A stretch of 64,000 bases of DNA from Garcia nutans (taxonomy: Eukaryota > Streptophyta > Magnoliopsida > Malpighiales > Euphorbiaceae): positions 8,687,501 to 8,751,500 of the forward strand of contig CANTUV010000035.1 in assembly GCA_947685225.1 (NCBI GenBank). The letters are read 5' to 3'. The notes under the pieces are model-generated. The model was not told the origin of the DNA. It did no database searches and saw only the letters and a program-made list of their open reading frames with translations. Each line of letters starts with the position of its first letter. The first letter of the stretch is position 1. This document shows, one piece after another, positions 23,645 through 33,445 of this stretch. A program made the position numbers and the translations under genes.

Positions 23645-24709
23645 TTAACACTGGGTCGAAAAGCTGCAGTATCTGTCTGTCAATCTCTGGTGGCTCTGGG
23701 CAATCTCTGATAAAATTATCTGGTGACCCATATCTATAACACACTCACGAAGTACTTCTCCATCAACAAACACCTCCGTGTGCTTTACCACAATCAACAC
23801 AAGTAGGTGAAATAGACCTCTGAGCCAATGGAGTTGGAGCACTAGCCACTGAAACTGTAGGTCTCGCTCTCTGTCTCTACTGTTATACTGACCTACAAGA
23901 CTGCCTCTGGCTCCTACTGAACGTAGAAAAATATCCTCCTTGACCTCTCTTCACGAATGAAGATCCTGCCTCACTCTGAGGTCTCCTAACTCTGGTCTCC
24001 TCATCCCTAGCAACTACTGTCAGACCCTGTGCTCTCTCAACACTTCTGGCTACTGCAACCAACTGAAAAAAATTCTGATACCGGGAGCCTGCGATAATAC
24101 ACATAATAGATGGTCTCAACCCCTCCTCAAACCTCCTACACCGGTCAATCTCATCAGAAATAATCCCACCAGCATACTGACTCAACTGGATAAACTCTAT
24201 CTCATACTCCGACACAGTCTTGGTATCCTGATTCAAACTCAAAAACTCTATCTTCTTAGTATCTTTATACTCCCTCGGAGTATACTTCTGCTCAAACTCT
24301 CGCAGAAAATAATCATAGGTCAAGGTTGGTGAATCATCCAAAGCATGTGAAACTTTTCTTCTGGAGTAGCCTGTAACTGGATGAACACTCTTTGGACTCT
24401 ATCCAGCCACTGCTCAGCTACAGCAGGGTCTGTAGTACCCATAAAGTTCTCAGCTCTAAACTTCTTCAATTTATCATATTGCCTCATCGGTACTTACGGC
24501 TGCGGTTGCAGTGGCTGCTGAACTGGAGCCTGCCTCAACAACTCCACCATATGCCGTACCCAAACCGGTGGAATCTCATCAAATGCTAGTCTCGCTGGCA
24601 CAGGAGCAGGTGCTCCTCTAACAATCTCAACTCTAGCTCTATCTCTACCCTCAATAGGAGCTACACTCTCCGTACTACCTTCAGTAGACTGATGTGTCTG
24701 AGACGCCAT
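23645..24709 (-). pseudogene. Tekay gag with zinc knuckle
   Basis: Gag starts with MASQTHQSTEG at 24709. 23883-24341 holds the gag core with YDYFLREFEQKYTPREYKDT and EFLSLNQDTKTVSEYEIEF. A zinc knuckle remnant near 23690-23740 reads CYRYGSPDNFIRDC: relative to C-x2-C-x4-H-x4-C, the second Cys is Tyr and the His is Asn. Stops lie between 24342 and 24493 and between 23843 and 23882. Confidence 0.87.
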
Positions 24710-24835
24710 AACTACCTATACCTGTAAACACAGCATAATTTGCTACATCAAAGATCATAAACTGCCAATGCCAATGTATGTATCTTATTTAAAAATCGTA
24801 TTTTAAAATCTAAATTTTCTTTTTCTTACAACCCA

Positions 24836-24872
24836 CCTAGGTTGAGAACCTCAAACCTAGGCTCTGATACCA
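24836..24872 (-). other. Tekay primer-binding site with adjacent 8-bp inverted repeat
   Basis: On the minus strand TGGTATCAGAGC (24861-24872) is complementary to the 3' end of initiator Met-tRNA. Just downstream in the sense direction, CCTAGGTT (24836-24843) and AACCTAGG (24854-24861) form a perfect 8-bp stem with a 10-nt loop, overlapping the PBS by one base. Such a hairpin could present the PBS; that is inference. Confidence 0.8.
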
Positions 24873-24879
24873 AAATAAA

Positions 24880-27493
24880 TATAACATCTTTATACCCAAT
24901 ATACATACGTTACATACCCCTAACCTATGTAATATACGTATAGAGGATACAAGAATGTCACAATCCATTTTAAGCAATCAAATCATCATTTATAAAATTT
25001 GTATAAATTTAAAACATTCCATTGATATCATAAAAATAATAGATGAAACATTACTTGTTAAAAGATATATATATACTTCATTACCAAAGGTTTATCCAAA
25101 ATATTTTTTATTATTTGCGGAATATACATATTTATATACATCAAAATCAATATGTACAAAAATATAAAATATATACATACTGGCGGTTTGTCTCTGATCT
25201 TGATGTCCAAATCAACACTGCTCTAACAATCTCAAGCCTAGACTCGACTTGGTCTAACTGAACTCTCCGGCTCAACCGGATCTACCTTGTCACCTACGCG
25301 ATGAACCACAAACACACTAAGCCAGAAGCTTAGTTGTACAAACTTTGATAACAATATTATTCAAATGCAATTCTAACGCACAACACATAAGGATATCATA
25401 TCCCAAAACATTACATCATTATATCTTGATAATTTGCTCAATTGTTCCACAATTCATAAGGATATTATATATCATAGCATTACATCATTATATTTTAATA
25501 AATTGTTCAATTATTCCATAATTCATAATTCGCATTAAAGCAAAGACAAGCATATGCCCAAAAAGGAATCTAATATGCTATTCAAATTCTAGAGTTACTG
25601 CTTTGGTCTATAATGACACCTTGTGTCTAGCTCGTAGGTAATATATCCATGGATTAATCCAATTAGGTCTGAGTTTATGACCCGGTCATTTCACCCAGCC
25701 TAAAAATTTATTTTTGAGGCTTACGACCCGATCATTTCACCTCAAAAATATTTTCACATTGACGCCCAGCGTCTAGCCCGTAGGCAATTCATAGGCATGC
25801 CGCCAAACCCAAAACTCTAAAAATTGAATAGCATACTAGGCACACAATATATTTTTATTTCTCATTATCAATTTCTTTCTCATTGTCACATAATCAAGCT
25901 AGACATATTGCCTTATTTTCTCATCTTTTTCTCACTTTTCTCATTTATATCAATATCAATTCATTACAACATGTTCCCACATATCTCATCCCATTATACC
26001 ATATTTCTTTTTATTTATAACACATTACTCAACTACCTTGAGTATTTCAACATAATTTACAATATACAAATCATAGCATATTATTTATGTATCAATCATG
26101 TAGTAACTTAACACATTTATCAACCAAATGTGCTAAGTCCCAATGTCATGTAAATATAAACAATTATTCAAAGTTTGTACTTACCTCTAAGAGCAACAAA
26201 CATCACTTCAACCTCCTCTTCTAAGATATCCCTCAACACTTAGATTAGGGTAACTAAAGTTTCTTCCAAACCTAAACCAATTGTGATCATAAATAATCAC
26301 TAAGTGCTGCACATAGGAAAATAAGGAAAAGAACCATCTAGGGCAAACTCTACACATGACACGCTCAACAACACAGACGTGTCCATGACCGTGCCCTAAA
26401 CCCACAACACAAAAATTTTGACATGCTCAGTAATATAGGTGTGTCACTGCATGTGTCAATATTTCAACAACACAGTAGCTATGACATGCTCAGTGACATG
26501 GGCGTGTCACTTTTCGTGTCAATTCTACAATATCACAGTAGCTATAATACGCTCAGTGACATGGACGCGTCACTGGTCGTGTCACCAACACTGAAAACAG
26601 AACCATCGACATGCCCAAAGACATGGCCGTGCCACCAGGCTTATTAGGCCAAAAACCTAATATCGACACAAAAATACCATATCCAACTATCATCTTTCAC
26701 AAACCTTTTCAACTCTTATAAACTCAGCCAAAACCATCATTATACCACATGATACTTGTATAAACATCAACACAACTTAATTACAAACAAAAATACACAA
26801 TCACAACCAAGACTTCTCAACCCAAAAGTCAGACAATCCAAAACTCTTATTCTTTTCACCAAACTGAGCCCTTTTTTTCATCCAACCCCAAATTCATAGT
26901 TAACTAGACAAAATAACTTCAAACATACCAACATCAACCATTAACATAAATCACACCAAACATCCAATTCACATATACAAACTTTCAAAGGAAATCAAAG
27001 AAACAAGTTGAAAACTTACCAAATATGAAGAAAATTCTTAAAACTCCAACTTGAACACTTGAAATCCTTCAATTTCTTGAGTTAGCAAGAAGCAAAATCT
27101 CTTTCCCTTTGATGGAGATAATGGCCGGCTACCATGGAGAAGGAAGAAGAAGAAGATGAAGATAGTAATGGTCAACAACTCCACTAATCTCAAAATTCTC
27201 TTTAAAACCACACAATCCCCTCTTTTAATCTCCACCAAGCAATATATTATTATTATAATAAAAAATCTCAAAAATTCTCTTCCACTATCCATTAATATTA
27301 ATATCTTATCTTAAATAATTAAAATATCTTTTGACTAATTTAGACATTGACTTATATATATTGTATATATCTACGTATATGCATAATATACACATCTCCT
27401 TTCTCCTTTCTCACTTAATCAAATATAAACTTTTTAAATCATTTACTTAATTTTCAACAATTAATATTTATTTTAAAATTTTGGGATATTACA
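24880..27493 (-). repeat. Tekay 5' LTR (right copy)
   Basis: The 2614-bp copy pairs with 17482-20077. It begins TATAACATC on the plus strand where the partner has TGTAACACC, so the terminal TG is TA. It ends ATTACA before TSD CTAGT. Confidence 0.95.
26352..26645 (-). repeat. Hairpin minisatellite in the Tekay LTR (right), about five units
   Basis: This is the partner array of 18936-19229 with the same unit order. Unit 26483-26508 reads GACATGCTCA-GTGACA-TGGGCGTGTC. Several CG-containing positions have decayed by transition relative to the left copy. Confidence 0.88.
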
Positions 27494-27498
27494 CTAGT

Positions 27499-28905
27499 TG
27501 TTAAAGAATCAATGCATATTATTTTTGATGAATCTTCTAAACTTGATCAAAGGAAAGGTAGTACTATTGATAATTTTATAGGTACAAATGATCAACAAGA
27601 AATGATGGTTGCTCCAAGAAACAATCATGATGACCAATAAAAGAAAACTCAAGAGTTACACAAGGATTGGGAATACAAGAAGGATCATTCAAAAGAACTC
27701 ATCATTGGTGAAACTTCAAAGGGAGTAACTAAGAGATCTAAATTTAAATATTTAGATGTTAATATTGCTTTTGTCTCTCAAATAGAGTCAATGACCATTG
27801 AGGAGACTCTTAGTGATGAATGTTGGGTGAATGCAATGCAAGATGAACTCAATCAATTTGAGAGAAATAATGTGTGAAAACTTATTTCTAGGCCTAAAAA
27901 TCATCCAATTATAGAATGTAAATTGGTATATAGGAATAAGCTTGATGAAAATGGTCTCATTACTATAAATAAAGCTAAATTGATTACCAAAGGGTATAAC
28001 CAAGAGGAAGGCATAGACTATGATGAGACATTTACCCCTGTTGCTAGATTAGAAACTATTAGAATTTTACTTGCTTTTGTATGTCACATGAATTTTAAAC
28101 TCTTTCAAATGGATGTTAAGAGTGTATTTCTAAATGACTTTATAAATGAGGAAGTTTATATTGAACAACCTCTCGGTTCTGAAGACTATAAACTCCTAAA
28201 TCATGTCTTTAAACTCACCAAGGCACTATATGGATTGAAACAAGCTCCAAGAGCTTGATATGATAGACGTATTACATATCTGCTTGAAAATAGTTTTTCA
28301 AAAGGTAAAGTGGACACAACTTTTTTTGTTAAAAAGAATAAGCACAATATCTTAATTGTACAAATTTATGTTGATGACATTATATTTGGTGCTACTAATG
28401 AATCTTTATGCAAGAAATTTACTTTTTGTATGACTAGAAAATTTGAAATGAGCATGATGGGTGAACTCAAATTCTTCCTTGGACTACAAATTAAGTAATG
28501 CAAAGATAAGATCTTTATCAATCAATCCAAGTACACAAAGGAACTTATCAAGAAATCTGAAATGGATGGTTATAAGACCAGCAAGACTCCCATGAGTACA
28601 TCATTGAAACTTAACAAAGATAAAAGTGGTAAGGTAGTCGATGAGAAGAAATATCGAGGTATTATCGGATCTTTACTCTACTTAACCACTTATAGACTCG
28701 ATATATCACACTTGAATACCACTAAATGAATTTTAAAATACTTGAATGGTACACTGCACTCAGAACTTTGGTATCCTAAAAATACATCATTTGATATTTT
28801 AGATTTTTTAGATGCGGACTATGCCGATAGTCTTTTAGATAGAAAAAGCACAACCGAAACATGTCATTTTTTGGTAATTGCCTAGTTTCTTGGTTTAGCA
28901 AGAAA
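27499..28905 (+). pseudogene. Copia 1 reverse transcriptase and RNase H start
   Basis: Coding resumes after the Tekay insertion. Copia RT motifs appear in order: ECKLVYRNKLDENG, GYNQEEGIDYDETFTPVARL, FKLFQMDVKSVFLNDFINEE, LTKALYGLKQAPRA, the catalytic IYVDDIIFGAT (YVDD at 28367-28378) and MGELKFFLGLQIK. RNase H follows with DADYADSLLDRKSTTETCHF and a shifted SWFSKKQVSV. Stops occur after APRA, after LQIK and elsewhere. The forward frame ends abruptly at about 28905, where an inverted segment begins. Confidence 0.9.
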
Positions 28906-29080
28906 CAAGTGTCGGTTAATGAAATTTAGTATATCTTCATTCAAGAGTTTTGTAAAGATATCAGCAACTTGATTATATGTATCAATGAATTCTAAAATAA
29001 TGTTTTGATTTTGCACATTATCCCTCAAGAAATAATGAAGATAGAAGCTCATTGAATGAATAATTGTTGTAGTGTGTCAT
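28906..29080 (-). pseudogene. Inverted fragment of Copia RNase H C-terminus
   Basis: Read on the minus strand this stretch gives YFLRDNAQNQNIILEFIDTY, then QVADIFTKLLNEDILNFINR. The pattern HHFLRD...LEF...T..Q.ADIFTK.L is the usual C-terminal end of Copia RNase H. It is exactly the part missing from the forward frame ending at 28905, but lies in the opposite orientation. The junction sits within CAAGTGTCGGTTAA. Either the end of pol was inverted in place or a fragment of a related copy was inserted backwards. Confidence 0.75.
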
Positions 29081-29646
29081 TTTTGATATGTTTGCAAGGT
29101 TTTATCATCATTTAAAATACTCAATTTTGATTATACATCATTTCTACCAATACCTATCTTTCTTGTTTCTTACTATTATTTTTTATTTGTTAAGCATGGT
29201 CTCCCTGCCTATGATCGCGGTCGCACATCCATTGGACAGGTTCATCCGAGAACAGTGAGCAGTCGGGCAGAGATGATGGATGGTAGCGAGAATTTAAAAA
29301 GTCTCGACCGTTACAGTCTTTCTCTCAGGTAGCGAGCGCACCTAACTATTTAATGGTCGCCCCAATACTTTTCGCAAGCATTCCTATAACAACAGGCGGT
29401 TGCTCATTGTACACTCTGCATAAAAAATTTTAACCATTGGCATGTGTCAAGTCACATTTTTCCAATTTCTAACAGCCATAAAATGACTATTTTCCATGTT
29501 TTCTCTATTTAAGAACACTGAACATCTGTTACATCTTTAATCACTCTAAACATATAAACTTTCCTCTAAAACTTCAAATCATCAAAAATCCAACTCTCTC
29601 TCTGGCATACTCTGTTTTTCCAGTTTTTCCATCTCTCTTGCTTCTA
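29081..29646 (+). promoter_or_regulatory. Spacer before the env-like ORF, with a TATA-like box
   Basis: 566 bp without coding signal, richer in G+C than the flanks between 29200 and 29420. CTATTTAAG at 29505-29513 is followed by a CT-rich stretch with CTCTCTCTC and then the ATG at 29647, so it resembles a plant core promoter and leader. It could allow the env-like ORF to be transcribed separately from the LTR, or it could be chance in AT-rich DNA. Confidence 0.35.
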
Positions 29647-30895
29647 ATGGATCTTAAGAAGAAAGTGACTTCCAAGGGAAAGGGAAAGAAACCTTCAGGT
29701 ATAGTCATTAGAGAACCACAAGAGGCTCCTCCCTCTCCTCCACCACCTAGAAGAAGTGAGAAAATCGACAAACCCCACCATCAAACCATTGAAGAAGACA
29801 TTAGATATGTTATGCTCAAAAGAAAGAAGATGGAGGGAACCAAAAGCCCTTTTGGAGGAATTCTTTCTGCCCTCAACATTAAGGAAGAAATTGAGAAATT
29901 GCTTGATGTTCTTGAGTGGAGGAAATTCATCTTTCCTGAAGAGGTAGGTTACCCTAGCCTTAGTAGAGAATTTTTTATGTCTCTTCAAATCGAGAAGAGT
30001 GTTAATTCTGCCTTAGGGTGGTAGGAGATTAGATTTAAGTTGTTTGATCAATATCATGCCCTAACCCTAGAGGATTTTGGTAGGATTTAGGACTTTTCAG
30101 TAGGTTAAGCCACTTCCTACAATGATATAGCATTCTCTAACCAAACCCTCTCCACTTTTTGGCAAGAAATTTTTATGGAGAAATCTTTTGAAAAAGAATC
30201 CCAAGGCTAAACATATTAAATCCCTCACACATTGGGTACTTCATAGGATCATCACCTATACAATTTATCAAAGGGCTGATGGAAATGAGAAAGTCACCAA
30301 AAGGGACTTGATCTTCTTATATGTCTTTACCCACAACATCCCAATGAACACACCAAAATGCCAAATTGATACCTTCTATCATCATGCGACTACAAGGTTA
30401 GGAACCTTCTTTCTTTCCTCTCATATTACCCAAATAGCTAGGCACTTAAACTTGCTAAATGATCTTAATCTAGCTTCATTGAGGAATCCATTTGACCTTG
30501 CTTCTAATGCCATTACCATTGAGTACTTAGAGCATTCTGGTTGTGTTAGGAAGATTGATGGTTCTTATATATACTTCATTGGAAAGAAAAGAATAGTAAA
30601 TAGACATAAAAAGAGGTCAAGGTATACCATAAAAGGTGAAGGAGACTCTATGAAAGTTGTTGTGGAAATGCCTCATAAAGCTTCAACATCCAAACATAGC
30701 AAAGTTAGCTCTCCAATAAAACTCACTCTTAGGGCTATCAAATCTCTCTCTACGAAGTTTTCTCACTTTAAAATGGATGTATCCAAAATGTTTCAGCACT
30801 TGAAAAAGAGAATTGACCTTATATCCTATATGCACCATGATCTTTATGACATGCAAGGAAAGTTGGAACTGCCTCAATGTGATTTAAATGAATAG
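29647..30895 (+). pseudogene. Copia 1 env-like ORF (Athila ORF-1-like)
   Basis: The start MDLKKKVTSKGKGKK is followed by a proline-rich stretch (APPSPPPPRR) and KFIFPEEVGYPSLSREFFMS, up to a stop near 30022. Coding resumes at about 30188 with LTHWVLHRIITYTIYQR, VTKRDLIFLYVFTHNIPMN and FFLSSHITQIARHLNL, then a basic stretch and a helical C-terminus. The block VTKRDLIFL...ITQIARHL aligns with VSLRDMFFL...VTRLARRL of the Athila third ORF in this window. The function of these ORFs is unsettled. At least one stop and frame change split it. Confidence 0.78.
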
Positions 30896-31521
30896 AATGT
30901 GAGTGATCATGAAGAGAGTCCCTTTAAAGAAGAATCCTTAGGAGATGACCTCAGCACTATCTCACTCAGCAGTGTGCTTGCTCCTCTTGACAAGGGCAAA
31001 GCCCTAATGGATGAAGAAGAACAGCAAGAAGAAGAAGAAGAATCTGATTAGCCTTGTTGTTTTTCTTTTTTATTGTCTTATTGTTTTCTGTTTTGTTTGT
31101 TATGTTTCTTTTGTCTTACTTTGTTTTCATGTTTCCGTACTCCACTTTATTTTCAATGAACATCTTAGCTTTCTTTTATTTTCTTTTTTTCCTTTGCCAA
31201 AGGGGGAGTGATAACCATGGAAATGATGAATAGATGATGATGGATATATATGATGATAAATGCATGGATGATAGATGCATGAAGCATGCATATATGCATA
31301 ATGAATTTGATAATGAATCCTAAAATAAATATAATGCCATATGCAAACAATATCATTACTCAAGTTAAATAATGCACATCATTTTAGACAATGCATATAT
31401 TTAGAGGAAGTTCAAGAGAATCTAAAAAGCAACAAGTTGTTAACATAAAACCAAAGATTTCATTATATTACTTATCCTTTATCATCATTCCATTTGATTG
31501 TCAAAGTCAAAAAAGGGAGAT
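30896..31521 (+). other. Copia 1 3' non-coding region and polypurine tract
   Basis: No gene seen. An acidic tail of the env-like ORF in another frame may run to about 31050. The purine-rich AAAAAAGGGAGAT (31509-31521) just before the 3' LTR is the likely PPT; a second tract, AAAGGGGGAG (about 31198), lies upstream and resembles the canonical SIRE-type PPT. Confidence 0.6.
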
Positions 31522-32869
31522 TATTAGCCAAATAATCTCAGTTTTAATCCTTTACACTCAAATTGAATGACGCATTTAACATATTTTTTTAAGACATTTA
31601 TTGTAGGACTAGGTTACTCAACATTTAGCCTGAACAGGGCACCAAGTGAGGTCTCTACAGGCCAAAGGACGACCACCCTTCATTATTTGAAGAATAAGTT
31701 TGGTCACAGTAAGGTTTGCGGTCCGAATTCGACCTCAGCAGTGACCACTAAAGATAATTATCTACCGTCCTAATGTTGGGATGATCGCACCTCAAATGAC
31801 CAAATCTCCAACACTCACAGTAGGGAACGCAGTTGCCAGCGATGTCTAAGAAGCGGCCTTTCTGTACTATGTCGCGATCGTTCCATGCGTTTTGCTACCA
31901 TCCCCTCATTTTGAGAGAAAATCATAAGAACTGGCAGTATTACTCGCGACCTCGGGTGAGTCTAAAAGTTTGACGCGAGATACCCAATCCGACCGCTATT
32001 TGATCCTTTGTGCTACCGTGACTTTTATATTTTAGCAAATTTTGAATTTGTCCAATAATGGAGTGCCACGTGGAATGACCGTTGTAAATCCACTTTTAGA
32101 TTCAAAAAGGGCGACCGCCCCTGGACCATGGGCGACCGTCCCGACAGCCATAACATGGGCAAGATTCCAACAGCAGAGCACTCACAAATAACCATTAGAG
32201 AATTTTCAAAGGGAGCAACCGTCCCAAGCGAAAGGAAGACCGCTCATTGAGTCTAAGCGACCATCCACAGGATTAGGATGACAGCTACCTGTGGATATTT
32301 TCTATCAATACAAGGACTAGCCTACCAAAGCACATCACAAGACTTATAAGGGCTAGTTGAACTAAATTGGCTATAAATACCCAATGAAATATTTTATTAA
32401 AAAGTAATTTTTGATTATAATAGCCTAAGCAACATACTTTCTTTTCATTTACAACAATTAACAATTAAATTGTTAGAGTGTTGGGTGTGAGCATCAAACA
32501 CATAATTGTAAGTTTGAGTATGAGCTTGGAAACACTTAGGTTGTGAGAGTGAGCCTGGAAAAACTCTTGTAAGGATTGTGGGGATTAATCTCAAACCATT
32601 GTAAAGTTTGGTGTGAGCTTGAGAAAATATCAAGTTAGAGTTAAGCTTGTAAAAAAACTCAAGACTAGTGGAACCTTAGTAAGTTATTAAGAAAGTGGAT
32701 GTATGATTGAGGTAATCTGAACTGCTATAAATCTCTTGTATTCATTCTTCTACTCTCTACTTTACATTCATCTATATCTTCTACATTTCTTGCTTGTTAA
32801 TTTTTGAAAGTTTCATCAAATTCTCAAACAACCAATTCACCCTCCTCTTGTCGCCATCTTGAGACAACA
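31522..32869 (+). repeat. Copia 1 3' LTR
   Basis: About 1348 bp, beginning TATTAG (canonical TGTTAG with G-to-A) after the PPT and ending GAGACAACA. Its last roughly 790 bp match the truncated 5' LTR. It includes a TATA-like CTATAAATACCC at about 32370. The left border is inferred from the PPT because the partner LTR lacks this part. Confidence 0.78.
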
Positions 32870-32897
32870 ATATAAAATAATTATTTTTTTTAAAAAG

Positions 32898-32924
32898 AGA
32901 AGGGGACAGTTAGTCCCCTTCTCC
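32898..32924. repeat. Perfect 11-bp inverted repeat
   Basis: GAGAAGGGGAC (32898-32908) and GTCCCCTTCTC (32914-32924) flank a 5-nt loop just beyond the end of the Copia 3' LTR. A similar purine stem, GAAGGGGCAGTTGTCCCCTTC, occurs near the left end of the hAT-like element at 42050, so this may be a remnant of the same element family. Confidence 0.8.
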
Positions 32925-32999
32925 AAAGAATAATTCTGTCACTGATAATATTTATACAATGTATACAGATATATATATATTGTGTATATATTTTCTTTT

Positions 33000-33445
33000 T
33001 ATATCATATTTTAGTATTTAAATCATATAATGCTTTTAATATGATGCATATTTTGTGTATTTATATTAATACATGTTGGATTATAATTAGTAAGAAGTAT
33101 AATTCTCTTAAATTATTTTATAGATGTTAAGTAAATATTTTTTTAATATATATGTATAGCATATTTTTAGTTTTGAATCATATATTATTTTTTTTTAATA
33201 TGATGAATATATTGTGTATTTGTACTAATACATATTGAATTTTAAATGATAAAAATGTGTTCATCTTTTAATGTTTTATAGATATGTTTTCTTTATAATG
33301 TATTTTAATTTTTAAATTATATAATATTTTTAATGTGATATATATGTTGTGTATTTATATTAATATATATTGAATTATAATTAGTAAGAAGTATAATTTT
33401 ATTTTACTATTTTATAAATGTTGTATAAATGTATAGATATTTTAT
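33000..33445. repeat. Degenerate AT-rich tandem repeat, three units
   Basis: The motif GTGTATTTRTAYTAATAYAT recurs at about 33055, 33214 and 33349, giving spacings of 159 and 135 bp. Flanking text (TTTAATATGATG, AATTATAATTAGTAAGAAG) also recurs. It looks like an old short satellite-like array. Confidence 0.65.

Larger units (their letters stand above)
17482..27493 (-). mobile_element. Tekay-type chromovirus (Ty3/Gypsy)
   Basis: A 10,012-bp element with 2.6-kb LTRs inserted in the Copia 1 integrase in reverse orientation. From right to left: 5' LTR, PBS for initiator Met-tRNA, gag, protease, RT, RNase H, integrase with chromodomain remnant, PPT, 3' LTR. The integrase tail (KGKLSPRFIGPFEVLKRVG, FHVFMLRRYRSDPSH) and the following chromodomain-like KNHATKEATWE are typical of the Tekay/Del clade. 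Many stops show it is dead. Confidence 0.92.
1853..32869 (+). mobile_element. Copia element 1 (env-like ORF type), host of two nested insertions
   Basis: Order on the plus strand is truncated 5' LTR, PBS, gag, aspartic protease, integrase, reverse transcriptase/RNase H, env-like ORF, PPT and 3' LTR. Protease and integrase precede RT, which is the Ty1/Copia order. The extra ORF after pol and LTRs of about 1.35 kb fit the SIRE/Maximus lineage. The element is split by an Athila insertion at 2949-14623 and a Tekay insertion at 17482-27493. Without these and their extra duplication bases it is about 9.3 kb. Many stops and an inverted segment near the RNase H end show it is dead and older than its two guests. 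The left end is truncated, so no target duplication can be scored. Confidence 0.88.

Noticed and set aside
29574..29988. Minus-strand ORFs opposite the Copia env-like ORF
   Set aside because: Antisense shadows without domain features.
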